Source: Tolypeutes matacus
Lineage: Eukaryota; Chordata; Mammalia; Cingulata; Chlamyphoridae
Direction: 5' to 3'
Length of the DNA stretch: 64,000 bases
Assembly (NCBI GenBank): GCA_026826555.1
Contig: JAKSZT010033642.1
Coordinates: 243,607 to 307,606 of the forward strand
Shown here: piece after piece, positions 33,361 to 46,493 of the stretch
How the letters are laid out: each line of letters starts with the position of its first letter
Position numbering within the stretch: the stretch's first letter is position 1
Translations under genes and position numbers: made by a program
Notes under the pieces: model-generated
The model's database searches: none
Seen by the model: the letters and a program-made list of their open reading frames with translations, nothing else
Told to the model about the DNA's origin: nothing

Positions 33361-34816
33361 TTTGGGTCTGGTTCCATATTAAAGGATATTTACATCATTT
33401 ACGTACTATTTTTTATGATGGTTGACATAAGATAATTTATTTGTGTTGTTGTTTTTTTTTCAGAGAAATGACTTTCAATTTCTTTCGTTTGCTAAAATCT
33501 TTCCATTTTGAATGAGTATTTTATTGTAACAGAAATATTTTCTGCTTCCACAGCAATGATGCTATAATATTTTTCCTTTAAATTCTGTAATGGATTACTA
33601 TATTTTATTTTCTAATTCTACACAAAATATGTTTCTAAGATATTTAAATATAAATTGGTAAATATATTTATATCACTATTTTTTTTCTTAATTTAATTTT
33701 AGTTCATGCTACTTTTAAAATACTTAATTATTGAACATATTCTATCAAAATCCATTTTCTGACAATCTATTTTAGACAGCTTCATTAACTCCTTTGCTAA
33801 TTTTTAATGTGGACCTTATGTGACTCTTATATAATGGTCACATGTCTTCCTCCTTTCTGTATTCTCTTGAGGTTGAACTGTCAGATTTGCTTCATTCAAG
33901 TCATATCCTAAGATAGTGAAAGTGGTCTAATATAGGACTTAACATTTCTTACCTTTCTGTTCCTCTTAATATCCTTCATATTTTCTTGGTTAAGAGCATC
34001 TATTTTAGAATTCACTCTATTTTTGTGCTTTCACACATCATGCCTATATATGGAAAAAACTTTAATCCAATGTATCTTATTTTAAAAGAAGGATTCCTAT
34101 ACTCCTTAGTAAATGTTACTTTGTAATATCCTTCCCTCCCTTTCTCTGTCTAATTATTCTTTCCAAATATTGGTTCTATAATTTGGTCCTTTTTGGCATG
34201 TATCTATTTTTTTCTCCCTTCCAAATGATGACTTTTGAATATTTTTAGTTTAAATTTCATGTACAATAATTTACTCTCTTCTTTTTTATTTATTTTAAGA
34301 ATTATATATGTAAGGTTTGAAAAATTAATTTTTTTCTCATTATGCCTTTTTCATTTTTTCACCCTGTTATAATTTCGGGGTGTGTGTGCATGTGTATGTG
34401 TCTGTATGCATACATGATAGACTTACACATAAACATGATCATATCCAAGTTTATTGAATTGGGTTATTTTATAATTGCTTCTTAATTCCTGTAAAAAAAT
34501 AAATTTTCATTGGTGTATGAAGTTCTGTAAATATTTTCTTCTGAGTGTGTATATCTATAAATCTAATGACTCTAAATAGCCTCTTTTATATATAGGAGGG
34601 CTGACCTGCAATTATAGGTTTCCTGTGATTTGTGGTATAATAAAATAATTCATGTCTGCAATGATGTTATATACAGAAATAGTGAACTGTTGGAAGTGAC
34701 ATTCAGGTAACAGTGGAGATAGAATTAAACTGTACCCAAAAGATGCCAATAAGAAAACCCCTAAATACTTACTAAAAAAAACAAAAAACAAATATAACCT
34801 CAACATCTTTGCTCTT

Positions 34817-34855
<39 letters not shown>

Positions 34856-35400
34856 TTTCATTCCATTTACTTTAAGATTGCTTCTGCTATTCTTTGCATT
34901 TGGAAGACGTGTCTTCTGTTCAAATGGAGTGGGGAGGAGTTGTCTCCTAAAAGATCTATTTAATTTATCCATTCATTCAATACCCGTGTGAAGAGTCATT
35001 TCAGTCTAATCTTTTGACAAGCACTTAATGTCTCACATATATTTGTTTTTTAGTTATGCATCTTAAGCATATTTTCAGCTATTATAACCATTAACATTCT
35101 CTTATCCTTTCTAAAATATGTCAAAGAGGCCAGAAAAATATAAAATCGTCTACTGTTAAAACCTATAATGGCACACACATTCACACCCTCATAAACATTC
35201 AAATACATAGGATAAATTATTCATAGATGCATCTAATTATTTATGATTGTTAGGTATGGGCATAAGAATTAAATAGAATGTTATTGCTCTAAGTCTAAGC
35301 AAACATTTTTATAATCAATAATACAGAAAATAACAAAAAAATAAAAATATGCATGAACTTTAAACACATATATGATTATTTCAGACCAGATTTTCTATGA
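33360..35400. repeat. diverged duplicated block P2 (partner of 27690-29600)
   Basis: See block P1 for the matched points. No gene is seen. A GT-rich patch lies at 34380-34405 and a perfect-looking (TTTA)n microsatellite at 34816-34858. Confidence 0.45.
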
Positions 35401-35569
35401 ATATATAAATTAGGAATATATATAAATAAAATGATAGAATTAATGTTATATTAAGTATATGGGTGATATCTTGACAAATGCTTTAAAATGAAATATTCAT
35501 TATTATATCTGTTTTTCTATGTTTACTTAATCCTTATTTTCAAATATTTAAAACATTGCCATATATACA

Positions 35570-35775
35570 TTTTTAGGAGCTACCAGGACCTCATACATGG
35601 GAAGCAGGTGCTCAATGACTGAGTTACATCATCCGCCCAATCAGAGATGTTGTTTTCGTTTGTTTGTTTGTTTGTTTGATTTTAGGAGGTACCGGGATAG
35701 AATCCAGGACCTTGTACATTGGAAGCAGGTGCTCAAACACAAGCTACATCTGTTCTCCAACATTGTCATATATTT
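35570..35775 (-). mobile_element. two old tRNA-derived SINE heads, minus strand
   Basis: Two similar head sequences follow each other (about 35577-35637 and 35680-35757). Both contain a form of ggaagcaggtgctca and, on the minus strand, resemble the tRNA-like head of DAS-type SINEs in an older, diverged form. A (GTTT)n tract at 35652-35680 lies between them and is probably the old tail of one. Confidence 0.6.
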
Positions 35776-35964
35776 TACTTAACAATTAGAGCATGGCTTT
35801 TTTTCCATTAAGATACTTTTAATTAAAAATATTTCTTAGTATTTTGCCAATAACATTATAAGAAAATATTGAAAAATATTAAAATGTTTTAGGAGAACTT
35901 TGAATTCCTTTTAATTTTTAAAATTAGAGAAAGATGGATATACCTACTTATGACTCAACAAGTG

Positions 35965-36660
35965 TGTCAAGGGGTCTGCACTACCCCTGGCATTAAGGGA
36001 AACTCGATCTGTGGAAAACATTTATATAAGGCTTTTGCCCCATAATGGTGGGGACAATTTGGCTTAGGATAAGTTCTTCCCAAAATAAACTCACGGAGGG
36101 AAAAAACCACATAATATCCCATAAAATCCCCAACCTTGGCTCTTTTACAAATCACAGCTGTTGCACAGAAAAACAAACAAATAAAAAAAAAAACCTTCCT
36201 GGGATGCAGCAGAATCTTTCACCAGGCACAACATATCCTGATCCCCAGAATCAGCATACAAATATTTTAAAAGGCTGTATATATCATACTCAATATTATA
36301 AAAAGTGGATTTATTTTACACTTAATTTGTTGGGACTACTCCAACATAAGGAAGACAATGCCCTCCATAATCTAAGAGTGCTAGGCATTCTGATGGTACA
36401 AGCTGGGGATTTATGTGCTATAAAAAAATATTGCAATTACATAAATAAGTCTAGAAATGTTGTGAATAACATACAGAACGTAAAAAATGCAATTCCTGTC
36501 TGCAAAATTTAGATAAATAAAGCCTTTATGAATTTTAAGTTAATTTGGGTTAGGTAATGTGTTTTGTAGCTGGTTGTCATCCCTCCTCCAAGCCGTTCTG
36601 ATCACACAGCTGGGAAAGGTTCTATTAATTACTACATCAAATGTTATCTAGTTTTAATGG
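35965..36660 (+). pseudogene. class I (gammaretrovirus-type) env relic
   Basis: A broken env, separate from the provirus. In one frame at 35965-36075 the translation resembles the end of a surface subunit (Cys- and Trp-bearing, with ICGKHLYKAF and WWGQFGLG). In the frame 36045-36512 the second half has the order of a transmembrane subunit: a heptad-like LLQHKEDNALHNLRVL stretch, then the region corresponding to the immunosuppressive domain, and a Cys pair in GDLCAIKKYCNYIN. The Cys pair is spaced one residue closer than in the family and lacks the third Cys. The part after 36520 could be the membrane end, with stops. The first half of that frame is not retroviral in this reading. No LTR or pol flanks it. 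Confidence 0.6.
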
Positions 36661-37019
36661 CACCATACTAGAGTGGATTGACATCTCTTAGGATGTTTCT
36701 CCTTCTGCCCTATGGAAAGAAATGTAGCAAAAAATGGAATTTGAATATACATGCAGAATACCAGATATTGCTATATTATATGATACTCTTTTCCCAACAA
36801 AAATATATGTAAATAATTATCTCCTCATTATGGAGATTTTCTTACTCTGATTCTTACAGGTTAAGTCAGCATTCTGAAGTTTACATTAATTAGTTGTTTT
36901 ACAAATCAGAAATGATTCCCATGAAAGTAGCCTTTTTCCTGAATATCTTATCTAGAAAAGTCTCAGCATTAAAGAAGTAATATGCATTAAAGTTCAGCCT
37001 ACATCCCGTAACTCAAAAA
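36661..37019. other. AT-rich DNA, nothing recognised
   Basis: No open frame, RNA gene or known repeat was found in this stretch. Confidence 0.4.
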
Positions 37020-37790
37020 AACAAGATATTTTATTATATGGATTTCTGAAGCTGTATGCTGGTATTTCTAAGCATGTATTTTAATTAATATATCCTTAAT
37101 AAAGTAGGCAAAATCAATTAAAACATAAGTATTTCTAACCTGAATAATCTTTCTAGTTTTATTAATTGTAATAGTTAAATTGCTAAACTCACTTTTATCT
37201 CAATATGAGGATGGCCATTTACTGTTTGCATATTTTTCCATGTATGTGTATTTTAATTTTGTATTACAGGGAATGATCAATTTTTTTCAAGCTACCTTAA
37301 ATGGTATTTTAATGTTTAAAATTATGTATATGCACATACATAATTTCCTACAGAATATATCTCTCATGCATAACAGTCTTAAGTCTGTGATGTATTTTAT
37401 GATAGCAAAATACAAATGCTGTATCATTCTTTAGCTATGTGAGTATATTAACTACAGGTGTTACCTGTCCTGCTGTCCCCTTAATTATCTCAGTGAATTT
37501 GAAGTCATTTAAAAAATGTTTCCATCCAATGCTTAGGAATTTTGAGATGTTTGTCTAAAATGTGATAGAGCCAAGTGAAAGCCACTTAGGATCTCCATTC
37601 CTGGGTGCTTAATGTCTGGTGAGCATTTCTTTAATGAGATGAAGGAATGGAACTGGCCACAATTTGCTTTGGTACCATCAATTCCATGTAATAGGATTTG
37701 TTCCTCTTAGGTTTCAATTCACAAAAGCTGCCTATGGTATCTCCTGAAAATATTTTTTCCTATTTCAATTAAAAACATATTTTATGATTA
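37020..37790. repeat. block B of the three-copy ancient duplication
   Basis: Matches block A from 15105 and block C from 38390; B and C share some sequence just before the point where A begins. The match stops near 37780. The frame 37180-37434 is not conserved in A or C and is therefore not a gene. Confidence 0.65.
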
Positions 37791-37844
37791 AATCTAGCAC
37801 CTAAACAAAATTCAGATTTTGTGTTTAAGGAAAAATATTTTGTG

Positions 37845-37875
37845 GATGGGTGGATGGATGGATAGATAGATAGAT

Positions 37876-37925
<50 letters not shown>
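37845..37925. repeat. (GATA)n/(GGAT)n microsatellite
   Basis: A run of GGAT units passes into about 15 GATA units with one interruption (gatgatag). Confidence 0.95.
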
Positions 37926-38389
37926 ACCAAGTAATGCATGAATATCAAAAGCTTACTTTGCCAAAAGTATTAATCCCAGTAAAAGTTTGAAGTGCATTCA
38001 TAGTCTTCCAATGCCCAAAAGGTACTATTATATTTTCAGTACAGTGATGAATGAGGATTTTATTATGTAAATTTTAATTGATTTTTTCCTAGCTGGATCA
38101 TCTGTACAGCTATTTTATGGTAAATAAACACCCCTGCCAAATTTTAGATTCAGCTAATACACTTACAGATCTTGTGAGTTACATTTATGGGTCTTTGCCT
38201 AGGCAACATAACTTTAATTTGTACCCTGTCTAGATATATATTTAAATTTGTATCCTATGTAGTATTATTATACAAGGTCTTTTGCAGATACATGAATATA
38301 TATTCATTAGTTTCTAATCTCCAGAATCCTAATAAAAATTGAAAATTCTTCTGATTCTTCTAACAATTTTCTCTCTACAATTTTATATT
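37926..38389. other. spacer between blocks B and C
   Basis: AT-rich, nothing recognised. Confidence 0.4.
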
Positions 38390-40300
38390 TTATTTTAAGG
38401 TTTTCTGATGTTCTGCACTAATATTCCTAAGCGTGTGTTTTGAATGGATGCTCATGGCATGAGGTAGGCCCTATTAGTCGTGAAAGTTATCTTTTGTTTC
38501 CCTGAAGAATTTTTCATAGGATTTTATTTCATAATTTTTGGATCATCAATTACCTTTTTTTTCCTCCTGCCCACACTGACCTGATGGGAACATTTAAGTT
38601 TTCATCATCTGACATAGAATTGATGAACACATTTTATTTCCCAGGCCATAAAACCACTTTCAGGCTGTTTCATTATAAGAATTTAATAAATGTGTGGAGT
38701 GGAAGATATCAAGCTAGCTGCATAGATTGAATTATAGTAAGAAAGAAATATATAAAATAATTATTTTATTCTTATTATTAAGGTGAGCATATATTTATCC
38801 CATATTTTCCAAAATACCTATTTGTATTTCAAATACATTTAATGAAAAATGTTATTCAAATCTTTTAGATATCCCAAATGATCTTTTTGTGCTTGAAATT
38901 ATGTACATTCACATAAATAATTTCAGTCAAAATTCATGCCTCTTTGATCCACAAGAGATTTTTGTCATAGTGACATATAGGTGCAAATTCATCCCTTCTC
39001 TTTGTGTGCATTAAATAAAGGTTTAAAAATGCCCCATAGTTCCCTTAATTGTTTCAGTATATTTGAAGTTGCATAAAAATGTGTATTCTGTTCTCTCTCA
39101 TTCAAAATCTACATTTGGCACTCTGGTGAATTCCTGAGATTTCTGTTCAAAATTGACATGAGCCAATTAAAATTTTCCTAGGATTTCTGTACTTTGGAGC
39201 TAATTAGGTAGCAGGTTTTATGAAACTAGCATTAATTTCCAGGAGTCCTCTCAATGCCATATAGTAGACCTCTTTCCTACCTGATAAAAGCCTCAAAACC
39301 TTTCCACTGACAAATTATTCAGTATCTACACAAATAGAGAATCACCTCAGATATTTTTAAGCTTGCCCATGTCTGACTGTTTTTTACTCCTGGCTTTAAT
39401 AAGATGAAGCTAAGGGAGTTAACAATTCTCTAATCAAAATCTCAGTGTTCCAAGAACAGTATTAATTTTCGGTCTCTCCCTTATATGCTCCACATTTCTG
39501 ATTTTTAATGTGTCCAATAGTATCTACCCCTCCTTCTGCTTCTATATATATTATCACTTAAGGCTTTCTTCCCCTTCATTAGACACCATTTTTCATATAT
39601 TGTCTTTCAAAATGTATTAATTACAATTCATGAATACATTCTGTCTTCATTATTGATGTTCAACTTTTTTTGTTTTTTACAATTATTTTATGATGTATTG
39701 ATCAGACTAAGATACAAATGAATTTATCTTAGACTAAAATTCTTTGAAGTATTTAAGGAAATATAGGACATGAAGATAATGGCATTTCACACTATATATT
39801 AAAAAATAATTTTTAATCAGGATAGATGAACAGATATGTGGAATGTGTATGGATTTCAGTTTTCTGATCCTCAGACCAACTCAAGTTCTAATGAGAACTC
39901 CAGGGCATTTATAGTCATCCTGATTACTTATTTTCTAACTTTTTCCTACATTAACATATTACAGGTAAGACTTTAAACTTAGTTGATCTCTTTGTCCCGG
40001 TTTAGAAACATCACCTTCAGATTCTGATAGAAATTAGAAAAATATAATTTAAATATGTCATATCAGGAAGCAGCAATCACCATATGAATTCCTGATATGA
40101 TAAAAAACGAGCATGAGGCCAGCTTTTGTTATATAATGTACTGCTCCTCCATAGTTTGGCAAAAATTCTTCAGTACTACCAACAGCTCACCGGGAGTTTC
40201 TACTCAGCTAGTGAGCAGGAAATACTTTTTTCCAGAAGCATTAGGACAATGTATCCACATTCACCATAGTGGAGAAAGAAAAATTATGAGTCTTTGACAC
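38390..40300. repeat. block C of the three-copy ancient duplication
   Basis: Matches block A over most of its length (15105-17000) and block B at its start. The clearest point is 39335-39530 against 15795-15990, both with a form of tagagaatcacctcagatat. No coding sequence. Confidence 0.65.
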
Positions 40301-41145
40301 GAGAAGATATGGAATGAGTTAACTTTAAAGTGTTAACAGAATGTACAGCAGTAATGACATTTCCTTCTTCTTTACAGGCAACTGCAGATTTTGCATTAAA
40401 TGCAGCATAACACAAATGTAGTTTCATTGGCCAACAATAGCAAAAATGCATTTCTTTCTCATAATGCATGCACTTATACTTGTGAGATAAACACAATGTT
40501 TTTATGAGATATTGTATTTTATAACACTCATTTTTATAGAAATTACAAAATTGCTAATTTATTTCTGAAATTCCTAAATTTTTGAACGTACTATCTTTTC
40601 TGCTATCAAGTTCCTTTTTTTCCACCAAACTACCTCTTGTATTTTCCTAGCATCTTTTTCCAATTTTTAATATTACATTTTATGCCTTTTTTTAACCTCT
40701 GTAAGGCTTATTCTTCCCTTTGCCAGTCTTTGAAATGTTCCTTTCAGGGTCATTTCCTTCATTTAGTTCCCTTAGAAAGTAAAAGTGGTTATTAGGAAAG
40801 GAAATAATTGAAAATGCTGACAGTTTTGGTCCTCATAACTGATTTATATTTTCCTGATTTTGATATTTTCTTTACCACTCTAACTTTTTGCCTGAATTTT
40901 CATTATCAATTGTGTAGGAATTTTTTTTACAATTTTCCATAAGCCTTTTCAAATGGAAGAATATGTCTTTCTACAAATATAAAATTTTTATTTAGCTTTG
41001 ACATTCTTCTCTGCATTTTCTCTATTTTCTTAGTTTCAGATATTGCTATTCCTTACGCAGGACACTTTATTGACACCATCAAATGAGAAATTTGGCAAGT
41101 GATTATGTATTTTCTAAAGAAATTTTCATTAGAGTCTTTTTATTA
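40301..41145. other. AT-rich DNA, nothing recognised
   Basis: The minus-strand frame 40284-40496 has no family features. Confidence 0.4.
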
Positions 41146-41150
41146 CTTAT

Positions 41151-41838
41151 TGTATTAGTGAGCCAAAGGGATGCTAATGAGAAGTACCAGAGATGGGTTG
41201 GTTTTTATAAAGGTTATTTATTTGGGGTAGAAGTCCACAGTTACTAGGGCATAAAGCATAAGTTTCTTCCCTCACCAAAGTCCACTGCCACGTGTTGGAG
41301 CAAGACAACTGCCAACATTTGCCACGGTTCAGGATTCTTGTGTTCCTCTCTTCCCGGGGGCTGCGTTTCTCTCTAGGCTTAGTTCCTCTAGTTCCTCGAC
41401 AAGGTCAGCTGTAGACTATTAGGCTCTCTAGGCTTTGCTTCTCTCCACAAGGCCAGCTGTGAACTCTCAGGCAAATGGCTCATCTTTATCCCGGGGCCTT
41501 CTCTCCAACATCAAAACTCCAACATCAAAACTGCTACTCAAAAGCTGCTCCCTCTGTCCTTTGCCTTGCCTTTTTTTTTTTTTTTTTTTGCTTACAAAAA
41601 TGTTATTTATATATATATATATATATATACATATATTTTAAGAGGTGCTTAGATTGCCTTGCCTTTTATATTCGATTCCCCCACCCACCAAGGGGTGGGG
41701 CTCAACATGCTACTAACGTGGCCCAGTCAACGCCCTAATCATAACTTAATCATGCCCAGATTAACAGATCAGTTTACAAGCATGATTCGATATAAATTTT
41801 TGAAATTCATAATTCCATCAAACTGCCAAACGGCTACA
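41151..41838 (-). mobile_element. MaLR/ERVL-type solo LTR, copy A
   Basis: On the plus strand it starts tgtattagtgagcc and ends ggctaca, so both ends are TG...CA. An exact 5-base target duplication (cttat) flanks it at 41146-41150 and 41839-41843. Signals are on the minus strand: a TATA box (tataaaaggc, complement near 41660-41670) and AATAAA (complement of 41217-41222). Five-base duplications and this layout fit ERVL/MaLR elements. It is a sister of 58767-59275. An L1 tail at 41575-41653 interrupts it. Open frames in it are chance. Confidence 0.8.
41575..41653 (-). mobile_element. L1 3'-end insertion with intermediate tail, in solo LTR A
   Basis: A poly(T) run, then a short stretch starting gcttacaaaaatgttattt, a (TA)n, and the complement of taatctaagcacctcttaaa. 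The perfect 14-base target duplication ttgccttgcctttt is at 41561-41574 and 41654-41667. The sister LTR at about 59125 has the empty site. Its end carries only the first part of the extended tail seen at 61794-61995. Confidence 0.9.
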
Positions 41839-41843
41839 CTTAT

Positions 41844-42475
41844 GCTTTGAAAAAGGCAGTACTTTTAAATTTAATATTTTCCCTTTAGAATATACTTTAA
41901 GGAAAATATTTGTTATTACTTTGGCTTTGAAAAAACAGTAAGGATATTTTTAAAATGTTACAATATTCCAAAATAAATTCAGCTTTGTGTTATATCATTT
42001 GATAAGCAGAATTTTTTTTATACCTTAAAAAGGCACCATAAAAGTTTGCTGTTCATTCCTTTGAAGATCATAGTGAATTTCTTAAAATTCTGTAGGCAAT
42101 ATATTTCTTGAACAAATTTAATTTCTATCTATTTGTACAACTCATTTCAGGAAGAAAAATTTACATTTTATAAAGGTGAAAAAATTATATTGTTAACATG
42201 TATATAAATTGCTTTAACTGATGTAAGCATCTTGCTATATCTGTTTCAGGATATAGCTATGCATCAACCCATCCATTTTACTTTTATTCATATATTCATT
42301 TCAAAATAATTTTTCAAATATCAACACTATTTATCATAAACATTTCAAGATGTAAACAATTAGTGTTAACCTGAATATAGTACTATTCTTTGTTGTTAAT
42401 ATTTACAGTTAAAAGTATGAATATTAAGCCATAATATTAAATAATATTAAATATTAAATCTCTTCTGCACAGATA
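41844..42475. other. AT-rich DNA, nothing recognised
   Basis: No gene or repeat that I can name; a short ataatattaa repeat lies near 42430-42455. Confidence 0.4.
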
Positions 42476-42479
42476 GAGA

Positions 42480-44420
42480 TGCATATAAGTTTGTGCCAAT
42501 TTATGGGACAGTAGGGGGAAGTACTGAACCAGGACACATTTGCTGGCTCACCCTCACTTGTCCTGTGGGCAGAAGCATTTTATCAGAGCTAAGAAGTGGA
42601 AGAATCAGTCAAACTGAAGAGAATGGGGAAAGGATTATCTTTCAATACATACCTTAGTGTGTTTTGAAATATGTGGGTGGGCTCTATTCCATGGAGAAAA
42701 GATGGGATATTCGTATTCCTGTGTAAACAGGAAAATTCCCAAGGCTGCCAGCACATGCCCAGGACAAGAAACTGGACCAGAAAAGACTGAAAGAATCCCA
42801 TGTATTTGCCAAAGGCCGATCCTGAGAGGAATTCTAAAGTCTGAAGGAGAACACCTGTCAACACAGAGCCAATTTGCAAAAGCTGTGAAAGGTAGTGTTT
42901 TTAATTTTTTTCCCATAGATTTGTTTTGGTTCTGGTACTCAAGGAAATCTGTGTCATATCATTAACTGAATACAGACTAAAAGGACAGACAATGCAAGCA
43001 CTAAATTCCACAGATAACACATTAAAATATTTAAATACACAGTGTGAAAAAAGGTTAAACATAAGAAAATGAAATGACATATGGCTCATCGTAAGGAAGA
43101 AGATAAGAAAAATAAATAGTCAAAGAAGAAGACATGTCTTTGTAGATACAAGCAACTCCTTTAGAAAGTAATATTCAACACCTGGAGGAAAGAATGAAAG
43201 TAAACAAGGAAAATGATAAATGAGCAAAATGTGTATCCCAACAATGAAAGAGAGAGTTTATAAAAAGGAAGCAAACAGAAAAACAGGAATTGAAAACCAC
43301 AATAACTGAATTAAAACTTTTTAGAGGGGTTCAACTGTAGATTGGAGAATATTGAATAAAGAATCAGTCATACTCATTTTTCAAGACTGGAAAATTCCCC
43401 CCTCAGATAAGAAATAAGACTAGAATGACCAATATCACCACAATTATTCAACATTTTCTGGTAACCATTGCTAGAACAATTTATAAAGCTAAAGAACTGA
43501 AAGCCAATCAAATTGGAAAGGAAAAAGATAAGCATTCCCTATCAGCAAATGACAGGATCCCATATATAGTATATCCTGAAAATCCATAAGTAGCCTATCA
43601 TAAGAGCTATTAAATGAATTCAGCAAATTGACAAGGTACAGAGTTAATAGATAAAATCAGTGGTGTATCTATACATTAGTAACAAACAATCTAAGAGTAG
43701 TTCAAAAAATGAATTTACTTTAGCAAACAAAAATCAAATATTTAGAAATACATTTATCCAAGGATATAAATTATTTGCACATGGAAACATCAAATGGAAA
43801 ATAACAAGTTTTGGAGAGGATACTCAGAAATAAGATCTCTAGTATTGTTTTTGAGAAAGTAAAATTGAGCAGCTGCTGTGTAAAAAAATTTAGCATTTGT
43901 CCTGGCAACAGCACTTCCGGGTATATACTGAATAATTGTATACAAGGAATTTGCACAGCTAATCTACACCAATATTCCTGTGTTATTATTCACAATGGAA
44001 AAAATATGGAAGCAAACCAAGAGTCCTTTAACTTAAGGATAATAAATAAAGTATGTGATATTCATAAAGGAATATAAAGGAATGAAGTTCTGATACATGC
44101 TGCAACATCAATGCACATTGACAATGTCATATTTAGGGAAAAAGTCAGACACAAAAGTGCAAATATTGTATAGATTCTCCCTTATGAAATGATTAGAGTG
44201 TGCAAACTCATAAAATTAGAAATTAGAATATAGGATAAATGGGGGAAGGTTTGGGTAGGGAATGGGGAATTGGTACAATTTCTATCTCTGGAAATGGAAA
44301 ATTTGATATTTGATGGTAGTGATGGCAACACATCATTGTGAATGTAATGAACTCCAGCGAAACGTACACTTTAACGTGTTTAATCTGGAAAATTTTAGGC
44401 CATGCATATGTTACCAAAGG
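42480..44420 (+). mobile_element. old L1/HAL1-like element, plus strand
   Basis: The first part (about 42480-43340) is GC-richer and purine-rich, in the style of an old L1 5' region and ORF1. Parts around 43380-43720 (aatgaccaatatcaccac, aatccataagtagcc) follow the L1 RT region. The part around 43880-44070 follows the ORF2 end (ggtatatactgaataattg, ttattattcacaatgg), and 44220-44420 the 3' UTR. All frames are broken. Overlapping open frames around 42590-42965 on both strands are not genes. Its class within old L1 is uncertain. Confidence 0.6.
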
Positions 44421-44599
44421 AAAAATTAATTTTAATCAACTCACCTGAAAATGCTTAATAATAAAAATGAATTTAATGAACAAAACTATCAAAATTATTA
44501 TAATGAATTATAAAAATGAATATAAAGAATATAATGAATAGAACTAACACAATTATTAATGATAAAATTTTAATTTCCTGTAAAAATTAGAACTTAAGA

Positions 44600-45661
44600 A
44601 AGCTTGTGTCCTCCACATGAACTACACAGCATCCTAATACTTAATAAATGTGTTTATTTTGGTATGGTAAAATGAAATATGTCATATTTGTAAGATATGA
44701 ATTACTCTGTGAACCAATTTTTTCCAGCTAATAAAATTATTAGTTTTACATCAAAGATAATTTTTACTATATATCATATCTACCAACCCAACATGAGAAA
44801 TCCATTCAGTCTTTTTTGAATCACAGGCATATGACTTATTGTCCAGGTTCTAAGTCTTCCACATCCTCCTCCTCTCCAAGTAGATGGAGTTATTTAATAC
44901 AAGTTTGATGCAGAAAACTTAACCCATTACAAACATTTACAATTAGGGTTAAATCATTGTCTAGTGTGGAAAAAGAAATTCTGTGACATGGAGCCTACAC
45001 ACTCAATTCTAAATTTAATTTTTTCCCTCCTTAAAAAGCATGTACTTAATTCTCATTAAACAGCTATTCTATTTTCATTGCCTGCATTTATGGATACAGT
45101 CATAGGACTGATTAGACAGTCCAGGAAAAATTTTATAGAAATAGAGGCAGTGATGACTCAGAAAACTCATTTACTTTCAAAATCTATTTTCATATCTGGA
45201 AGTTTACAGACCAAGTGAATTCTTCAAACTAATTCTTCCCTTGGCAAGAGCTAGCTGAAGCTTATCCTTGAAAGTTAAAAGTGTTTCATGTGAAACCTTT
45301 CTTCTAAGCTTAGATATGGACTGCTTAAGAAATTGATGGTCATGAAACAGTGTGATATTCGTGGATTTTTACTAATTTGGACACTTATATATTAAACCCC
45401 TAAGATTAAACACATATATATTCATTCAACAACTACCTTTCTTTTCTGTATTATTCTTGGCACTCAGTAAGACTGTCTATTATACTTTCACATTCCCAAA
45501 TAAGAATTTAGGATTATAAAATGTGCATAAACATTTTACAAATAGCATATGTGGAGAGATGAGATATTCATACCAGAATTTTACATAATAAGATAGACAT
45601 TATAAATCAATTTTCCTTTTGAAGACCAACAACAGAAAACTCAAACCCTGTGAAGTGTTTT
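44600..45661. repeat. duplicated segment, copy 2, left part
   Basis: The part around 44650-44740 matches 4170-4260 of copy 1 (both with a form of actctgtgaaccaat). The rest, to 45661, has no counterpart in copy 1, where the sequence continues with the counterpart of 55990. So either copy 1 lost this stretch or copy 2 gained it. No gene seen. Confidence 0.5.
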
Positions 45662-45673
45662 AAAATCTAGTGA

Positions 45674-46484
45674 AACAATATGATAATATGAACATGTTAT
45701 GCTAAGTGAAGTAAGTCAGACACAAAAGGACAAATATTGCATGGTCTTATGAATATGAACTAAATAGGAAGAATAAATGCATGGTGTTAAAAGCTAGAGT
45801 ATAAGTTATTAGGAGATAAGAGGAGGGCTGAGAAGGACTACTGAGGCTTAATGTATGTAGAAGTTTTAATTAACTTTACTGTAAAGGTGTGGAAATAGAT
45901 AGAGTTGATGGTAACACATTATAGTGACTAGCATCTGGTTTATAAATAAGATTGTGGATGAAAAGTGTAGTCTGAGGAAGTAAATGTCAATTGAAAGAAA
46001 GCTAGTGATAATCTAGTGACTGATTAACACAGTGAACCCAGAGGTGGGTGAGAATTGTGGTTGATGGTACAGACACAAAAGTGTCCTTTTGTGAGCTAGA
46101 TAAAATGTATGTCACTATTTCAGGGTGGTGGGAATATAGAGAAGCATGGGAAAAAAACAGTTGGTGTGACCTATGGACTGTGGTTAACAGCAATACTTTA
46201 ATATACTTGCATCAATGCCTAAAATGCACTGTTTTGATAATGAGAGTATATGGAAAAATTGTGCAAAATGTACACTATGGATCATGGTTGGCAGTAATAG
46301 TCTTATGATATAATCTCATAATCTGTAACAAATATTCCACAGCAGTGTGGTATGTTGAGGAAGAGGTGTGGTATGGGAATTCTACACATGTGCATGATTG
46401 TTTTGTGAGATCACACCATCTCTAAAATAAATATATTTAAGAAAATAATAATAGGGTGTGTTGGGGAGAAAATACACCCAATAT
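45674..46484 (+). mobile_element. older L1 3' end, left part (split by the younger L1)
   Basis: The 3' part of an older L1 subfamily: ORF2 end (cactaagtcagac-like, 45690-45750) and 3' UTR. It continues after the younger L1 at 54409-54611. The outer flanks carry a perfect 12-base target duplication (aaaatctagtga at 45662-45673 and 54612-54623). An internal A-rich tail-like part near 46425-46450 and two similar 3'-UTR stretches (46310-46440 and 54430-54580) suggest that the UTR itself was partly doubled. Confidence 0.75.
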
Positions 46485-46493
46485 AAGATATGG

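Noticed and set aside
36045..36512. Possible captured, functional env gene
   Set aside because: The first half of the frame is not env-like, the surface part is in another frame with stops, and the Cys spacing is abnormal. Listed as a relic.
37845..37925. Regular short repeats that could suggest a CRISPR-like or satellite array
   Set aside because: Plain GATA/GGAT microsatellite without spacers; the context is mammalian nuclear DNA.
42589..42965. Three overlapping frames of 93-102 codons on both strands
   Set aside because: They lie in an old L1/HAL1-like 5' region and read as nothing known.
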